Source: Allobosea sp. UNC402CLCol (GTDB lineage Bacteria; Pseudomonadota; Alphaproteobacteria; Rhizobiales; Beijerinckiaceae). Taken from it: a DNA stretch of 64,000 nt. Below are positions 62,956-64,000 of this stretch, piece after piece. Both the position numbers and the translations under genes were made by a program. Location of the stretch: the NCBI RefSeq assembly GCF_000745475.1, contig NZ_JQJJ01000010.1, forward strand, positions 1-64,000. The letters are read 5' to 3'. Positions within the stretch are counted from its first letter, which is position 1; every line of letters begins with the position of its first letter. Below the pieces are notes generated by a model, which was not told where the DNA came from, did no database searches, and saw only the letters and a program-made list of their open reading frames with translations.

Positions 62956-64000
62956 ATGCCGGCGGACCGGGTCCATCAGGACGGGCGCACCGACGACAGC
63001 GAGGACGGCTTGCCCGATGTTCCAACCCTGGATGTCGATATGGCCGCGCATGTCGTCATGGAACGGGCGACCTTTCCCCCGAGCCGGCCTTCGCTGGCCC
63101 TGGCCGCCGGACGCCGCTTCGTGGCGGAGCGCGCGCCGATCCTGCGCTCCAGCTTCGGTTCGGCCATCCTGCTCGGCCTGCGCTTCGTCCAGGCCCGACT
63201 GATCTCGGTCTGGGGGCTGATCGTCGCGGCGGCGCTGTGCCCGCCGAGCGTCTTCGCGGCTTTCGCCGTCTTTTCCGCTGCCGCGAATTTTGTCTCGACC
63301 GCCTCGCTGCTGCGGCTCGAGGCCGTGTTCTTCCGGAGCAACGATGCGGCCCGGCTGGGTCTGGCCTTTCGCCTTGCCGCCGCGGTCGGCACCGCATTCC
63401 TTGGTCTGACGGTGCTCGTGCTGATCGGTCTCGCGCTGACGGGCTGGGTGGCGCCGGCCGTCGCCTTTTTCTTCTTCGTCTCGCTGGCCGCGCGCTCGGT
63501 CCTGCGCCTGATCTGGGCGGAGGCGACCGCGGAAGGGGATTTCCGTGCCATCGGCAACAGCAATGTGGTGCAGGCGGTTGTCCAGCCGGTGATCATGCTG
63601 GTGCTAATCGGCCTCTTCGGGCCGAAGGCGCTGGCGCTTTTCATGGCGGATGCCGGCGGTCATGTCCTGGCGACCCTCTATCTGCTGCGCCGCCGCCATG
63701 CGGCGCTGCGGCCGCTGGTCCAGCCGCGATTGTGGAACAGCGGCAGCCTGATCGCGGCGGCCTGGCGCTGGCGCGACGCGCCGCGGGCGCTGCTGCCCTC
63801 CGCCTTGCTGGCCTATGGCTTCAGCATCGCGCCGATCCTGGCGCTGCCCTACGCCTCCAATGCGCTGCTGGCGGCCCATGTCGCGCTCGCGATGCGGCTG
63901 CTCGAGATGCCGAGCCAGATGTTCGGCACCGTCTCCACGCCGCTCGTGCTCAACGGGCTGCGCAGCTATGTCGGCAAGCGCAGGCGCTTCTGGATCAGGC
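62956..64000 (+). CDS. Multi-pass membrane protein, flippase-like (partial, cut by window end)
   Basis: At least 348 codons are open to the window edge without a stop. An acidic N-tail of about 50 residues precedes a basic amphipathic stretch and nine or so hydrophobic segments. The pattern of paired helices with short basic loops (LRRRHAAL, GKRRRFWIR) and a helix starting FSIAPILALPYASNALLAAHVALAMRL resembles polysaccharide (Wzx-type, MOP superfamily) flippases. The assignment is by overall shape, not by a decisive motif. The start is the ATG at 62956, after a weak ribosome site; the ATG at 63040 is the alternative. Confidence 0.62.
   Translation, partial: MPADRVHQDGRTDDSEDGLPDVPTLDVDMAAHVVMERATFPPSRPSLALAAGRRFVAERAPILRSSFGSAILLGLRFVQARLISVWGLIVAAALCPPSVFAAFAVFSAAANFVSTASLLRLEAVFFRSNDAARLGLAFRLAAAVGTAFLGLTVLVLIGLALTGWVAPAVAFFFFVSLAARSVLRLIWAEATAEGDFRAIGNSNVVQAVVQPVIMLVLIGLFGPKALALFMADAGGHVLATLYLLRRRHAALRPLVQPRLWNSGSLIAAAWRWRDAPRALLPSALLAYGFSIAPILALPYASNALLAAHVALAMRLLEMPSQMFGTVSTPLVLNGLRSYVGKRRRFWIR

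Overview
The window is high-GC (roughly two-thirds G+C by eye), gene-dense DNA from an alphaproteobacterium, most likely of the order Hyphomicrobiales (Bosea-like). The grounds are the AapJQMP-type transporter, the hmuTUV/HmuQ-like/hutX heme genes, the rsmB-heparinase-purH neighbourhood, the DUF1674 protein, many solute transporters and FCD-type GntR regulators, and an alphaproteobacterial initiator tRNA. The species is an inference. No CRISPR array, intact insertion sequence, rRNA or complete prophage was seen.

Layout. 1-1460: initiator tRNA-fMet, its terminator and a decayed stretch with a GntR remnant. 1463-4015: two membrane transporters. 4016-5607: a metallo-beta-lactamase-like remnant and a secreted alpha/beta hydrolase. 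5763-9920: a complete polar amino-acid ABC transporter (aapJQMP). 10020-21458: an accessory catabolic block with a MetC-like PLP lyase, two FCD-GntR regulators, a glutathione transferase, three MmgE/PrpD paralogs, a Bug-type solute receptor, a LysR regulator and a PrpF-like isomerase. Two copies of the LysR-type box ATTGAT-N11-ATCAAT flank the LysR gene, and TGTATGCA-type palindromes lie in front of the GntR/metC pair and the third MmgE/PrpD gene.

21936-36082 reads as one metabolic module. It carries a fold-type II PLP enzyme, both halves of the D-glutamate cyclase known as a fused protein in animals (DUF4392 and DUF1445) as separate genes, two LysR regulators between them, a five-gene Liv-type ABC importer, the 5-oxoprolinase genes pxpABC, a short-chain dehydrogenase and an RraA-like protein. 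The simplest reading is uptake and conversion of D-glutamate or a related compound through 5-oxoproline to glutamate. This is inferred from family functions and gene order.

36151-45029: a chemoreceptor, two aminotransferases, a polar amino-acid importer with no ATPase gene beside it, an inositol-monophosphatase-family enzyme and a LuxR-type regulator. 45285-58627: mostly core genes (DUF72, YbaK-like, LtrA-like, purH, heparinase-like, rsmB, htpX, DUF1674, cyclopropane-fatty-acid synthase-like, DUF2853, 2-hydroxyacid dehydrogenase, L,D-transpeptidase). 58759-62814: heme uptake and use, with hmuTUV on the minus strand facing an IsdG/HmuQ-like heme-degrading enzyme and HutX. 62956-64000: the start of a multi-pass membrane protein, possibly a polysaccharide flippase, cut by the window edge.
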